A DNA stretch of 64,000 nucleotides from Hydractinia symbiolongicarpus (lineage: Eukaryota; Cnidaria; Hydrozoa; Anthoathecata; Hydractiniidae). Under the pieces are notes generated by a model. That model saw nothing but the letters and a program-made list of their open reading frames with translations. It was not told the DNA's origin and did no database searches. Where the stretch lies: NCBI RefSeq assembly GCF_029227915.1, contig NC_079883.1, forward strand, positions 23,250,001-23,314,000, written 5' to 3'. Position numbers and translations under genes: made by a program. Shown in pieces: positions 14,471-27,895 of this stretch (positions are counted from its first letter, which is position 1; each line of letters opens with the position of its first letter).

Positions 14471-17006
14471 ATACATTGTAACGTTGTTTTATATTTACTG
14501 ACCTTGTTTGGTTGGGCTGTTTCTTTGTGGTTATTTTCACTTCATGTAGAGAATGTTTGCCTATGAAAGTGTGACCATGAAAATTTAAAAATAGCTCTAT
14601 TTAAGGCCGTATAAAATTGGTCGGTGTAGTAAAAGCCATTGGGATACGATAGTATTTGAATTTTTTTTACTTGCATATAATACTCGACGAAGCATTGAAA
14701 AGCGGGTGTCTGTTCTTTCTTATGTTACCTATTTCTTTTATTTTTTTATTTTTTTTTAAATTTTAGATATTTTATTGAGTGATGTATGTATTCATGTAAA
14801 TATTTTTAAAAGATCTCTGAAGGTTTTTGTGACAAGTCGTTTTATTAAAAATTCAATTCTTATTGTCCGTGTTGGCCGATTAAACTCATTTTATTAGGAT
14901 GAAATCTGTTTCTTTTTCTTCCGTCTACAACAACCGTTTGTGCTTTTTCAACCAATAAAAATACGTGCTGAGTAATAGGTCAAAGTCGTTAACACTCTCC
15001 TTCGTAGTGCCTAATTTTGTAACAACATAGTCACGCGTCTGATGCAGTGATTTCAGACTACCTTATTAGTAAAAATAAAGTCGTTAAAATGTGATCAAAC
15101 TTCGGTCTAGTAACTAATTTTTTTTACCGACTAAAAATTTTTGCCGTCTTTTTTCAAAACTGTTACCCGTTGACAACCTACTGTCTTTTGTTTTGTTTGT
15201 CTATTACCGATGACCTATTCTTTATGACTGTTTTTTTTTGTCATTAGCGAACACTGATTCCTGCAAAACTATGACGGTAAAGTAATTAATGGATCTGGGG
15301 ACGAAGTTGTACTCAGACAGAAATTAGAAGTCGAAAAGAAATTGCAACACGACGTAGCTACTAGAAGTTGAAAACAATTTAATTACTTTTTTTTATACAA
15401 GGTGGAATGGGAGGGACATGTTAAATCTGTTTCCGCCTCACCGATTATATATCCGCAGGCCTCCGCTAAGTAGGCGCTAGCGGCTTTGACATAGGCAACA
15501 AACCCAGAGGATGGTAAAAGACTCTCTTTACACAACTTATTTTTTTTTACACTTCTACGAGAATTAAAAAGCAAAGATTTGAGAAGCCTTGGAAGCGCAA
15601 CCCTAATGTACGATGTAATTTACGCGGAGATATGTAATGTATAAAAGCTTTGTAAAAACTTTTAATTAATTTGTTTTTTGTTTTATTTTTGTTTTGAAAT
15701 GGCGAATTCTACACTTGAAGTATGTTGTATTTATATATTTTCAAAAAGTTGCTTTTCGTGCTTTTTCGTCTTACTTTTCCCCTTTTTCCCTAAAACTAAA
15801 CCATTTGAAAGAAAAAAACACACCATTTGAGACAGCATGACCAGAACATTAAAAAAAATATGTGATGATATATAGCGATGAACGTTCGAGCACGCTGCTG
15901 TCATCAACTAGAATTCCTTAATAAAACAATAGCCACGTGATCTAAGTTAAGCGTTAGAATTTTAAAAAATGGCAGTACGCAGTATCATAATGTAATATAA
16001 CTTTTGATATAGAGTATATTTTTGATAAACGAAATTGGAGAAATAAATTAGTTATTTAAAACTGTTTTTATATAAGTAACTGCAGAAGAATCGATATAGA
16101 TTTGGTATAAAAATTGTTTACTCAGAACAGATAAGTCTGTTTAAACATGAATAGAAGTGAAAAAATGAACACAGAATAAAAGAATTTTGGGATTAATGTT
16201 TGCGAATTTGACTCGTATTCGCAAACATAAATTCCTCACTTTTTAAGAACATGAAAGAAGATATCAGAAAATATACAGAATGCCTTGGGGACGAGGTTGG
16301 AAATCTAAGTTAAAACAAGCATGAAGAAATAAAGTTTGAACAAAAGCTGCGCATTGATTGGTTAAAAAATATAGAAGTGCTAAGTGCGCACAACCTCGTT
16401 CCCAGGGAATTTTGGCTTCCGATTAATTTCAAAGCGCTTTTGGCTCTTATAAAGGTTCAGGGGATAAAAGACCCTGGGAGCGAAGATGGAAGACGCATAA
16501 ACAAAACGGCCAATGCATGTGGTTACACCAAAAAACACACCCTCCGCCACCAGACTTTTGAGGGTGACCACAAACACACAAAAGACATGGAAAATACTTT
16601 ATGGTTCTCGACGTGCACAGCTACAGAAGTGAGGTTCTAAAATTAAAATTATGTTATTAAAATTTTTGGTAACCATTTTTTGTTGCTGTGGAAATTTTAT
16701 CGCGTCTCATTAACACGGCGCAATATTCTTATACAAGACGTGTTGGGAAAAAAAATAATTGTTGTTATAGTTACTGAATTATAATTATTTTTTTATCTAT
16801 TTAAAAATTATCCTTGGGAGGTAAATGGTCATATAATTTAGTAACGAATTGTAAAGGCGAATGAACTTGATAATGACCTTGGGGCGAACCAAGGTGTAAC
16901 ATTGGGAGTCGTTGTGGCTTGATCTCAATTTTTGTTTTTGTCAGTATCATTTGTTGCTGGGACTAGAACTAACTCGTCACATCTAGTTATTAGTCGAAAA
17001 ATAAAA
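14471..17006. other. Intergenic: zinc-finger 3' UTR to tubulin promoter
   Basis: This AT-rich stretch contains the 3' flank of the zinc-finger gene, T-rich tracts, and one palindromic element at 16390-16487 described separately. Fragments resembling the same element's ends occur near 15297 and 16284. No convincing coding sequence or RNA gene was found. The tubulin promoter should lie just before 17007, but I do not see a clear TATA box. Confidence 0.6.
16390..16487. mobile_element. Small palindromic MITE, CTCGTTCCCAGG family, copy 1
   Basis: The left arm at about 16391-16407 (AACCTCGTTCCCAGGGA) faces a related inverted arm at about 16470-16486 (GACCCTGGGAGCGAAG), enclosing some 60 bases of unrelated sequence. 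The same ends recur at 44877, 45356 and 52061, which makes a dispersed non-autonomous element likely. The window holds no transposase with matching ends. Confidence 0.6.
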
Positions 17007-20488
<3,482 letters not shown>

Positions 20489-21382
20489 AAATTGTATAAT
20501 ATAAATCCGTAATACTATTTTTCTTGTTAGAAACACATCACGTGCACATAAAAATTGCACATTCTATTTTGCTACTTCACAACCCCCTGAACTCCTAATA
20601 GTTAGGTACTATGTGAGTGGACGAGTAGGCGCATTTTAAAGAGTAGATACCACGTCCGAACTCCTAAGTATTAAGTTAATGGTAGAGTTTTTCCATTTAA
20701 TTTTTAGAATAATATTTGATTTCTGCACAATGTATAAGTTAAAACTGTAGAATAAATCCATCTCTCTATTCTTTTTTTCTTCTTCTTTTTCTTCTTTTTC
20801 TTTTTTTCTTCCTGTATCTGTTAGCTGTGAAACCCAACGTATTCTTTCTTACATTCATACTTACATTTACAGACACTTTGAAAAGGTCAGCTCAGATTCT
20901 AGGCTTTTTCACGCTAATATGCACTTTTTTTTGCGACCGCGAAAGTTTTATCGAAAAATTTTAGGACCAAACCTTCATTCGCGAAAGTTTAACCCCCAAT
21001 TTCTTGTTTTTTTTCTCGCCAAATTATCGGCCCGCCAAATTTTCTGTCCCTAAAGTAGCATGAATAAGAGATGCCATAAAAGTTAGCACATGGTTGAATC
21101 ATGAAAACAACATAAAAGAAGACGAACCAGGGGCCACTTTTTTTGCTAAGTAATAATTTTTTATTTTCTACTAATAAGTTTTTCTATCACTGCATGAAAA
21201 TTGATGTTATTCAATCGGAGAACCTGCAGGCTATCTCACTAAATACAGCTTGTGCAGGGAGGGGATATAACCACATTTTCAAAAAAACACGGTCAAACTC
21301 TCATAAAAATGATCATACACATTTTTACTTGTGACGTCACAACTTTTTGTCACGCTCCATTACACAAAATGCCGTTGATCAT
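20489..21382. other. Tubulin 3' flank up to the Polinton
   Basis: Contains the tubulin 3' UTR, a long CT-rich tract near 20770-20815, and AT-rich sequence. Nothing coding is evident. The outer Polinton boundary may lie somewhat before 21383, since weak similarity to the right end seems to continue outward. Confidence 0.5.
20751..20756 (+). terminator. Tubulin polyadenylation signal
   Basis: A canonical AATAAA occurs about 260 bases after the alpha-tubulin stop codon and is followed within 15-60 bases by T- and CT-rich sequence, as expected for a cleavage region. Confidence 0.6.
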
Positions 21383-21415
21383 CAGCAAAAATCCACCGAT
21401 CGTCAACGCATGCGC
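21383..21415. repeat. Left terminal inverted repeat core of the Polinton
   Basis: Begins CAGCAAAAATCCACCGATC and pairs with 36595-36627 in inverted orientation, with one mismatch in 33. Further outward only scattered similarity remains. Confidence 0.85.
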
Positions 21416-21458
21416 AGTGACATGTCGGCTTGCAAGTGAATACTACTATAATAAAGAT

Positions 21459-21744
21459 GAGTTTCAAGACACAGGACATGTGCAATAGGGCTGTTGAAAA
21501 GAAGCCATGGCTGCTGAAGTATGTACCGGACCGACTTAAGACGCGAGACATGTGTAACAAAATTGTTGAAAAAGATCACTGGCAAATCATACATATACCG
21601 GATAGGTTTAAAACGCAGAAAATGTGAAATGGGGTTGTTGAAAAGAATCCCCTTTTGCTCGAATATATACCCTATCAATTCAAGACGCAGGACATATGCA
21701 ACAAAGCCGTTGAAAAGAATCCTGAGGTACTCAAATATGTGTAA
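21459..21744 (+). pseudogene. DUF4116-like repeat protein, one in-frame TGA
   Basis: One frame from ATG 21459 to TAA 21742-21744 encodes four tandem units of about 24 residues with the pattern FKTQDMCNxAVEKNPxLLKYVP. The pattern resembles DUF4116 repeats known from protist, giant-virus and Polinton-linked proteins. A TGA at 21625-21627 interrupts the third unit exactly where the other units have Cys. It sits directly inside the left terminal repeat. The function of the family is unknown. Confidence 0.6.
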
Positions 21745-21923
21745 CCTATAATAAAATGTGTATCAACTGTCAATATAGTTTGAAAAGTATGATTTTCATG
21801 ACCTTCCTTACCGCCATCGGTCTATCCCTACCACTTGTAACCCTGGCATGTGTACAGGAGGAGAAGGGGGGTCCAATGAACGGAGAATTAAGGATTTGGA
21901 GGCTCGTCTTGACATCCTAATAA

Positions 21924-22103
21924 ATAAAAGAGCATTGTGACGACTGTGAAGGGGTACTCGATGGGTATGACAAATGTACCTGCGGACGTAGGTTCGTGGT
22001 AGGTGGTAAAATGCTATGCTGGTACTGCTATCACAAATATATCACATATAACGGACGTGGCTGTGCATGTATAAATAATATACAATTATGCAATAAACAA
22101 TAA
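21924..22103 (+). CDS. Small Cys-rich zinc-ribbon-like protein
   Basis: An open frame of about 59 codons ends with TAA at 22101-22103. It contains HCDDCEGVLDG, then CTCG and CWYC pairs, and further Cys residues, as expected for a small metal-binding protein. There is no clear ATG at the start, so the N-terminus is uncertain or lost. It lies among Polinton genes on the same strand as its neighbours. No function is assigned. Confidence 0.4.
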   Translation: MKEHCDDCEGVLDGYDKCTCGRRFVVGGKMLCWYCYHKYITYNGRGCACINNIQLCNKQ

Positions 22104-22171
22104 ACATAATGCTGAAATTTGAAAATGATCTTGTCAAACCTAAATTATTCTACTAATTTGCTACTACCTTC

Positions 22172-22738
22172 ACAGACATCAACGATATCAATGTGGACTA
22201 CCTGACGGTGGCAGATCCCATGCCTGCCAATGGAAGGAAGGACAAACGATATGTGGTGGGATATCATGCACAGGATCTCGTGGTGGCCTTGAGGGTGAAA
22301 ACATCAAAAATCTGGTCCCCGAATGGGGGTGACTAAGTATAACGCAAATGCGGCACCGGCAATGAGCCTTGATTTCGAGGAGTATCCGGATTTTGTTGCA
22401 AAATATCGTCAAATATGGCCAAATGTCGAAGAGTTGATTCCGAGCAGTTGATAACAAAGCCTGTGAGAAAGGACCGTTATGTAAATGCTAAGCTTAAGTA
22501 TTACAAGGATGCAATTACAACTAAATTCTACGGTATGCCGATACCCTACGATGAGCACTGCCAAGCCAGCGCAATTCTAGCCTTTTCATCAGTATACGTA
22601 CAAGGTAAAAACCACTACCCGCAGGTACATATCACAGAATGTCGATACAAGGACTTTAAAAAAGAATGGCTGCTAAGCGAGGATTATGAAATTATATTAT
22701 TTTATAGGTGTAAACCTATAAAATATAATACAAATTAA
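22172..22738 (+). pseudogene. Conserved Polinton protein of unknown function, frameshifted
   Basis: Protein-like sequence runs through three frames: about 22172-22335 (TDINDINVDYLTVADPM...), then about 22325-22450, then 22430-22738 (YVNAKLKYYKDAITTKFYG... and ending before TAA). Composition and continuity suggest one ancestral protein of roughly 180 residues broken by at least two frameshifts. I believe similar proteins occur in other animal Polintons, but I cannot name it. Confidence 0.5.
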
Positions 22739-22760
22739 GGCCTATATTCAGGTGGAGACT

Positions 22761-23264
22761 CTACATAGTGCTTGCATATTGCACAGATTGAAGTTTTTTT
22801 AAAATTTCGTTCTTTCCTTCCTCCCTACCCTTGGCAACCAACTGGGTTCTCTCCTGTTCGTTTATAGCATTCACGATTCTGTTAAATCTCTGCCGCATTT
22901 GTTCCTTCAACAGCATGTATCTTTCTTTTTCACGGCTAATTAGACTATATTCATGGTCGCTGATTATACCATTTTCCATTGCCTTGCTAATGAGATCTAC
23001 AATCGAGTTTAGTTTTGTCTCCGCAAGTAGCCTTATACCCTCATGTTTTTTAGATTTAACACGTACACGTTTTGAAGCGTTCCGAAGACCAGCTTGCCCT
23101 ACGCCAGCCTCAAACGCGAGTTCCCCCATGGCACAAGCCAAGGGTAATCCCATGACTGAGGCCATGGCTCCTATACCATGGCTCCTAAACCTGTCCCTCA
23201 TCCTGATCAGAGCCCTGCGCGGGTGCACTCGCAAACTCTGATAAAGTTTGCTGATATCACTCAT
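22761..23264 (-). CDS. Conserved Polinton protein, 167 aa, intact frame
   Basis: The frame is open from ATG to stop. A basic N-terminal segment (residues 10-30) is followed by a small-residue-rich hydrophobic stretch (about 31-55, with GAMASVMGLPLACAMGELA) and a Lys/Arg/Glu-rich helical C-terminal half likely to form a coiled coil. The start lies just after the stop of the jelly-roll gene on the same strand, as in a compact viral layout. A structural or minor virion role is possible but is inference only. It is one of the few unbroken genes in this copy. Confidence 0.6.
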   Translation of the reverse strand: MSDISKLYQSLRVHPRRALIRMRDRFRSHGIGAMASVMGLPLACAMGELAFEAGVGQAGLRNASKRVRVKSKKHEGIRLLAETKLNSIVDLISKAMENGIISDHEYSLISREKERYMLLKEQMRQRFNRIVNAINEQERTQLVAKGREEGKNEILKKLQSVQYASTM

Positions 23265-23268
23265 TCTT

Positions 23269-23931
23269 TTATTCTATCAGAATGCACGTGGTTATATTGA
23301 AAAACGTGACATTCTTCTCATGATGATAGACGTCTGTTAGCATAAACTCCAAACGGTCCGTGGAGCCTTTTAGTGGAAGGTATACAGGGGTATCAAAAGT
23401 CCAGGTCAACATATCTCCCCAGGCGTTCAATTCTTTGGTGGGAAGCAAGGCCAGAACCCTGGATTTTTTGCCATCCAATAGGCAGTCGTCGTCATCCAAT
23501 TGGGTACAAATAAGTCTCAATTTCTGATATGTATCGGTCCTATATATGGCATCATAGTCGCCCTTCATATAATACTTTTTACTAGGGTCATAGGGTAGGC
23601 CTTGGAGCTCCTGCAATGGTCGATGAATCACCACCGAGTACCCCTCGGTGACACGGAGTCTGCAGTACCCATTTTTCAGTACGAAAAGCTTGATCTTGTC
23701 CTCCGCCTGGCTGTTGACAATAGCCGCGATATCCTCGAGTTTGTACAAATCATTTGCGAGTCACCCTCTGATCAGGTCCCACTTTCCTGTTCGTAATGTC
23801 GTTGTCGCTGTATAAATTCAATCACTCAGGTCTAATAGATATAGATTTCAGGGCAATGCATGTGTCCTGTCCAAGGTAGTCTTCAAATATGGTAGGTGTA
23901 TCTATGTCGGTGATATAGAGTTTTTTCATCT
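23269..23931 (-). pseudogene. Probable jelly-roll (penton-like) minor capsid protein, broken
   Basis: The C-terminal 159 residues (23269-23748) are open and rich in alternating beta-type segments, ending in a strand-like stretch (KNVTFFNITTCIL). An N-terminal part of about 35 codons starting near 23931 (MKKLYITDIDTPT) is separated from it by an in-frame TGA at 23822-23824 and a frameshift just before 23748. Total length of about 220 residues and position near the other structural genes fit the single jelly-roll minor capsid protein of Polintons. The assignment rests on context and secondary-structure impression, not a diagnostic motif. Confidence 0.45.
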
Positions 23932-23950
23932 CCTTTTGTTTTAAAACAAA

Positions 23951-24292
23951 ATGAACATATACCAATACAATCACTCGGCAAAGTATAAAAGTAACAGGGG
24001 AGAATGGCCACCCGGTGTTACAAATTTGAAGCACCAGGATCTGTACGTGAGTACAGACTTCCATATTTCCGTGGTATTCCCTGAGTTCACGAAGTACGCC
24101 ATCAAGGTTCCAACAACATACCTTGATGACCCTGTTAATGTGAATTGAAAATGGCAGGAGTTGGACTATTGGAATATCCAGGTTAATTTCGCCACCCATT
24201 GCGCAACCACAGCTCTGGGCATATGTGCCAAGTACATGACGGGTTCTGTACCCCTCATCAGCAGCATTTTTAAATTCCACGTTTACTATCAT
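23951..24292. other. Ambiguous coding segment, open on both strands
   Basis: The + strand frame is open from 23951 through 24736 apart from one TGA at 24146-24148, while the - strand frame is open from 24292 down to 23822. Both translations look partly protein-like. I cannot tell which strand was used, or whether this is the 5' part of the 24293-25148 gene. Confidence 0.4.
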
Positions 24293-25148
24293 ATGCCTTG
24301 TATTCTGGCAAGGATGAAGGTCCCGATGCCGTATGACGATGGGTTCTCACAGTACAAAAACCCATACTCGAGCTCTGGATATGCGCAGGTATGCCGCGAG
24401 TACGGTGCAGATCCCAATGCCTCGTACAAGTGTAAAGCTGTCATTTCGTCCTTGACAGATGGTAGATGGTGGCCCCAAGTTGACGGTGATTGGGCCAAAT
24501 TCATCATGCCCACAAGCGAAGGTCTAAAATTGGAGGGCCTGACCAAGCTAAGCGAGAATATCAGGGTTTACGTGGTCTTGTTACTGGGATCGCAAGCAGG
24601 GGCTGAAGCATCCCTAATTGGCTCCAATGCAGATAATTATACAGCAAGGCAGATCCTGGTACAAAAATTTGAAGCTATGGTCCAAAGGCAAGAGAATATA
24701 AGCCACGACATCACCGAATTTCAGAAGGTTTTATAGGACCCCGGTGAACTTTGCCGTAATGCATCACGTGTACATGCTACCATCCGATATGAACCTGCGT
24801 ATAGGCAAAATCGTCGGGTATAACAACAATATTTTAATTGACGCCGCCAATGCAATGATCGGTATACGGCTTGACCTGAATAATAAGCCTATTGTGCAGC
24901 ATACCACGCCTTCTATACATACCATACCACCTACACCTCCAAAGCATGTCATCAGACATTTGGCATCTGCTAAATCACCCACTAGGCATACAACACCTAT
25001 TACACCTCCCATACATACCCCCGATATACAGGTACATGGCACGCCCCATATACCTAAACAACCAAACCAACATGAGGTTACCAAGGCCTCAATAATCACC
25101 ATAGGGGTAGGTATAATCTTGGCCTATATATGGTTACTAAAAAAATAA
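24293..25148 (+). pseudogene. Conserved Polinton protein with C-terminal membrane anchor, one frameshift
   Basis: Starting at the Met codon 24293, about 147 residues precede a stop at 24734-24736. The next frame picks up directly (from about 24741) and runs to TAA 25146-25148. The first part has a pattern MPYDDGFSQYKNPYSSSG and helical segments. The second part has a His/Pro/Thr-rich, low-complexity stretch (about 24890-25060), then one hydrophobic segment of about 18 residues (ASIITIGVGIILAYIWLL) before a Lys-Lys end. A tail-anchored virion or accessory protein is plausible; I do not know its function. Confidence 0.5.
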
Positions 25149-25153
25149 GGGCT

Positions 25154-26059
25154 TTATTTCACGTATAGCACGACAAGCCCAACAGCTCCCGCAATGGCCA
25201 TATACAGATGTTTTGCCGCATATTTCACGATGGTTGACGCTACCCTCAGAAAGAAGGAGACTACCGTACCAATGATTCCGGGTAAGGCAGCACCTGCCTT
25301 ACCTGCCAGGTATTTAAGGAAGTTTCCAAGCCTTTCCAGCTGCTTCTCCACAAAGCCTTTTTCACCACCTGCTGCTGCACCTCTCCCTCCTGTAACAGAG
25401 AGTACAATAGTGCTTATCAACAGCGCAATAGCAGAAACGATTCTTGCTATGATTATCCCCTGTTCCCTGAAGAGTATCCTCCACTTCTCAAGCAGAGTTG
25501 TGTTATCTCCAGCGATTTTTAATAGCGTGTCTTTGATATGTCTCAGTTGGGGGTATATGTCAGTGGAGAGTATACCATGTGCTTCTCCTATGGCCTTCTT
25601 TCTATCATTCAGGTCCTTAATCTCTTTCTTCGCCTTTTCTATCTCCTTCTCAAGGTTAGCCTTCTGTCCTTCATCTGCCCCAACCTTCTGCTTCTCCAAT
25701 TCTTTTACCCTACCGTTAAACTCGCCGTCGTATAGGATCATCTTATTTTTCAGGCCTTTTAAGTTACCCCTTAGCGTCTGAAGCTCGAGGTCAAGTTCCC
25801 TTCTTTCATGTGGGGTCATTCCATCTTCATCAGGCCTGACAAACGAAGTGTCTTGTATAAGATTCTCCGTAGCATCTACAAATCCATCTATCTCCTCCAA
25901 CGATTCCATCTCAATATGTTCGGCCTCCTCCTCTATTTTATTATACCTTTTCAGGAGGTTCTGGGCTTTAAATTTACCGCCCTTATTGGGTGTAACATAG
26001 TCTACAAACCCCAGGGCTTGCAGGCGATTACTACCCAGGAGCGTTTGTATCTGACTCAC
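25154..26059 (-). CDS. Coiled-coil/multi-membrane Polinton protein, 301 aa, intact frame
   Basis: The ATG-to-stop frame is unbroken. Residues 30-170 are strongly charged, with heptad-like Leu/Ile spacing (a long coiled coil). Residues about 203-225, 255-275 and 280-299 are hydrophobic, and a Gly-rich link (GGRGAAAGGEKG) lies between the first two. A C-terminal membrane domain and an N-terminal helical rod suggest a membrane-associated virion protein, which is inference. The stop codon lies five bases from that of the convergent gene on its left, and the shared junction is near-palindromic with AATAAG/TTTATT. Intactness amid broken neighbours is notable. Confidence 0.65.
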   Translation of the reverse strand: MSQIQTLLGSNRLQALGFVDYVTPNKGGKFKAQNLLKRYNKIEEEAEHIEMESLEEIDGFVDATENLIQDTSFVRPDEDGMTPHERRELDLELQTLRGNLKGLKNKMILYDGEFNGRVKELEKQKVGADEGQKANLEKEIEKAKKEIKDLNDRKKAIGEAHGILSTDIYPQLRHIKDTLLKIAGDNTTLLEKWRILFREQGIIIARIVSAIALLISTIVLSVTGGRGAAAGGEKGFVEKQLERLGNFLKYLAGKAGAALPGIIGTVVSFFLRVASTIVKYAAKHLYMAIAGAVGLVVLYVK

Positions 26060-26164
26060 GATTTTTAGGCTATTATCTTGATTCGTAAGTACTATTCCCT
26101 TAAAGGTTTTTTTACCCTTAACTATTTCCTTTACAATAAGTTGATTCCCCTTATCTTTCCCGAA

Positions 26165-27083
26165 AAAAATTTGATAGGGACAACAACCTTGTTTTGGAGG
26201 GCATCAATCCTAACGACAGGACTATCAGGGTCCTGCAAGTCAAGACAACTGGTCATGTAGGAACGAATGAAGAGAAGGCCATCGTAGCGGCATATGGAAA
26301 CACTTTCTGCATACCACTAGGTAAGATGTTTGAACTAACAAGGGATTTACCCTTTTATGCAGCGGGCCTGTACGAAAGATTGCAATTCGTAATACATTTT
26401 GCAGGCTGACGTCATCAAAGATGGAGGTACAGGGTCCGGGCCTTCGGCGAAAGTAGCCGATGCCGCGTACGGGATAAACAACATTAGGTTAGAATTTGAC
26501 AAGCTCAGTCATGAAGGTCTCGCGAGTGGCATGATGTCGAGGTATGCAAGATTGGCCCTGCCATACGAAAGGATACTCCGTAGCAATGTGCTTACTATGA
26601 AAAAAGGCGAAACAAGTTATAACCTCCAAATTGACCCCCCTCCAAATCGCTTAAGGGTGTCTTGCTACTCTTCATAGACCCTGGAAAAGTGAAGGCTTAC
26701 GCTGGCGTTAACGAAACGTTTTATATCCCCGGAATTGAGAAGATATTAGTGTCGGTTGAGAGCGAACCCAATGAATTGTACTCTCATGCCATGTTACCCA
26801 AGGACCATCTTGAACAAATTGTGAACCTCTTTAGTATCCATGATAGTAACTTTACGATTGGCCAATTTTTTAACGAACAATATGCCTGTTTGTAGACTTT
26901 CGGGCGTCTCCCGATCATACCCTACATGGTAGTGGAAAACCTCTACAACGTATAAGTGATGGGATTACCCTACATATCACCAAAAAAGCAGACGGAGCCG
27001 GAGATTTCATGGCTTACGTCTACCTCTTACAGGATGCCCAATTAAATATCCTAGACGGTAGGTTTTATTCTGTGGAGTATTAA
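26165..27083 (+). pseudogene. Major capsid protein (hexon-like), three frameshifts
   Basis: Four overlapping frame segments follow each other: about 26165-26405, 26399-26650, 26645-26893 and 26887-27083 (TAA 27081-27083). Together they cover about 300 residues with features of the double-jelly-roll capsid protein of Polintons/adintoviruses: a PFYxxGLYERLQF segment, ALPYERILRS, a LLFIDPGK strand, HGSGK and the C-terminal block DAQLNILDGRF. The N-terminal half of a full hexon is not evident upstream, where the opposite-strand 301-aa gene lies. The breaks are small indels near 26403, 26642 and 26890. Confidence 0.75.
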
Positions 27084-27094
27084 ATGAGCACAAT

Positions 27095-27121
27095 TTGTGT
27101 TTGCTCCAGAGGCAAACACAA
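27095..27121 (+). promoter_or_regulatory. Hairpin before the first Cys/His-repeat gene
   Basis: TTGTGTTTGC (27095-27104) and GCAAACACAA (27112-27121) form a perfect 10-bp stem with a 7-base loop, ending 8 bases before the ATG. A related hairpin stands at the same place before the second gene of this family. Confidence 0.65.
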
Positions 27122-27129
27122 CAAACAAT

Positions 27130-27810
27130 ATGGAAGGAAGCAAGAGCTGTTCAAAATGCAAGCACGTGTTGGTGTTGGATGCATTTAAGGTTTTGAAAAA
27201 TGGTCAACGAACCAAACAGTGCATATGCTGCCTTAATAAAGCCAAACGGCAGCGTATTAAAAACAAGTGCCGCCATGGTAGGATAAGATTCCGCTGCAAG
27301 TAGTGCGGCGGTGGAAGCATTTGCCCCCATCGAAGGCGAAAATCAGTATGTAAAGAGTGTGGCGGTGGAAGCATTTGCCTCCATAAAAGGCTAAGATCCA
27401 AGCGTAAAGAATGTGGGGGAAGTCAAATATGCCCCCATCAAAGACAGAGATCCCAGTGTAAAGAATGTGGGGGAAGTCAAATATGCCCACATCAAAGGGA
27501 TAGGTCCTATTGTAAGGACTGTGGCGGTAGTCAGATTTGTCCCCATCAAAGGCAGAGATCCCAATGTAAGAAGTGTGGTGGTAGTAAAATATGCCCGCAT
27601 CTAAGGCAGAGGGCCTTTTGCAAAGACTGTGGCAATAGTCAGATTTGTCCCCATCAAAGAGTGAGATCCAAGTGCAAAAAGTGTGGCGGTGGAAGCATTT
27701 GCCCCCATCAAAGGGAGAGATCCAGGTGTAAGGAGTGTGGTAAAAGTCAAATATGCCCCCATCAAAGGAGGAGGTATCGATGCAAAGACTGTAAGAAGGG
27801 TAAAAAATAA
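27130..27810 (+). pseudogene. Cys/His tandem-repeat protein, one in-frame TAG
   Basis: A header with CSKC and CICC pairs (residues 7-38) is followed by nine to ten units of about 20 residues of the form CKxCGGSQICPHQRxRSQ, each offering two to three Cys and one His, presumably metal-binding knuckles. A TAG at 27301-27303 falls in the first unit; otherwise the frame is open to TAA 27808-27810. Such repeats often precede an HNH nuclease domain in this protein family, but this copy ends in a Lys-rich tail without one. The 60-bp DNA repeat is conspicuous. Confidence 0.75.
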
Positions 27811-27854
27811 ATGGCGACAATAGCTGTTGCGGGCGCATGGTTGGTATAGACCAC

Positions 27855-27888
27855 AACTCGTGTTTGTCCTCGGGTGCAAAAACGAGTT
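27855..27888 (+). promoter_or_regulatory. Hairpin before the second Cys/His-repeat gene
   Basis: AACTCGTGTTTGT (27855-27867) and GCAAAAACGAGTT (27876-27888) pair at 11 of 13 positions around an 8-base loop, and end 7 bases before ATG 27896. The sequence and spacing parallel 27095-27121. Confidence 0.6.
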
Positions 27889-27895
27889 AATATAG

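Noticed and set aside
27290-27800. Regular 60-bp direct repeats resembling a CRISPR array
   Set aside because: The repeats are continuous, without unique spacers, and translate in one frame to Cys/His units; the host is an animal. They are coding repeats.
27257-27879. Long minus-strand frames opposite the Cys/His repeats
   Set aside because: They are shadows produced by the 60-bp coding repeat; the + strand shows the Cys and His pattern.
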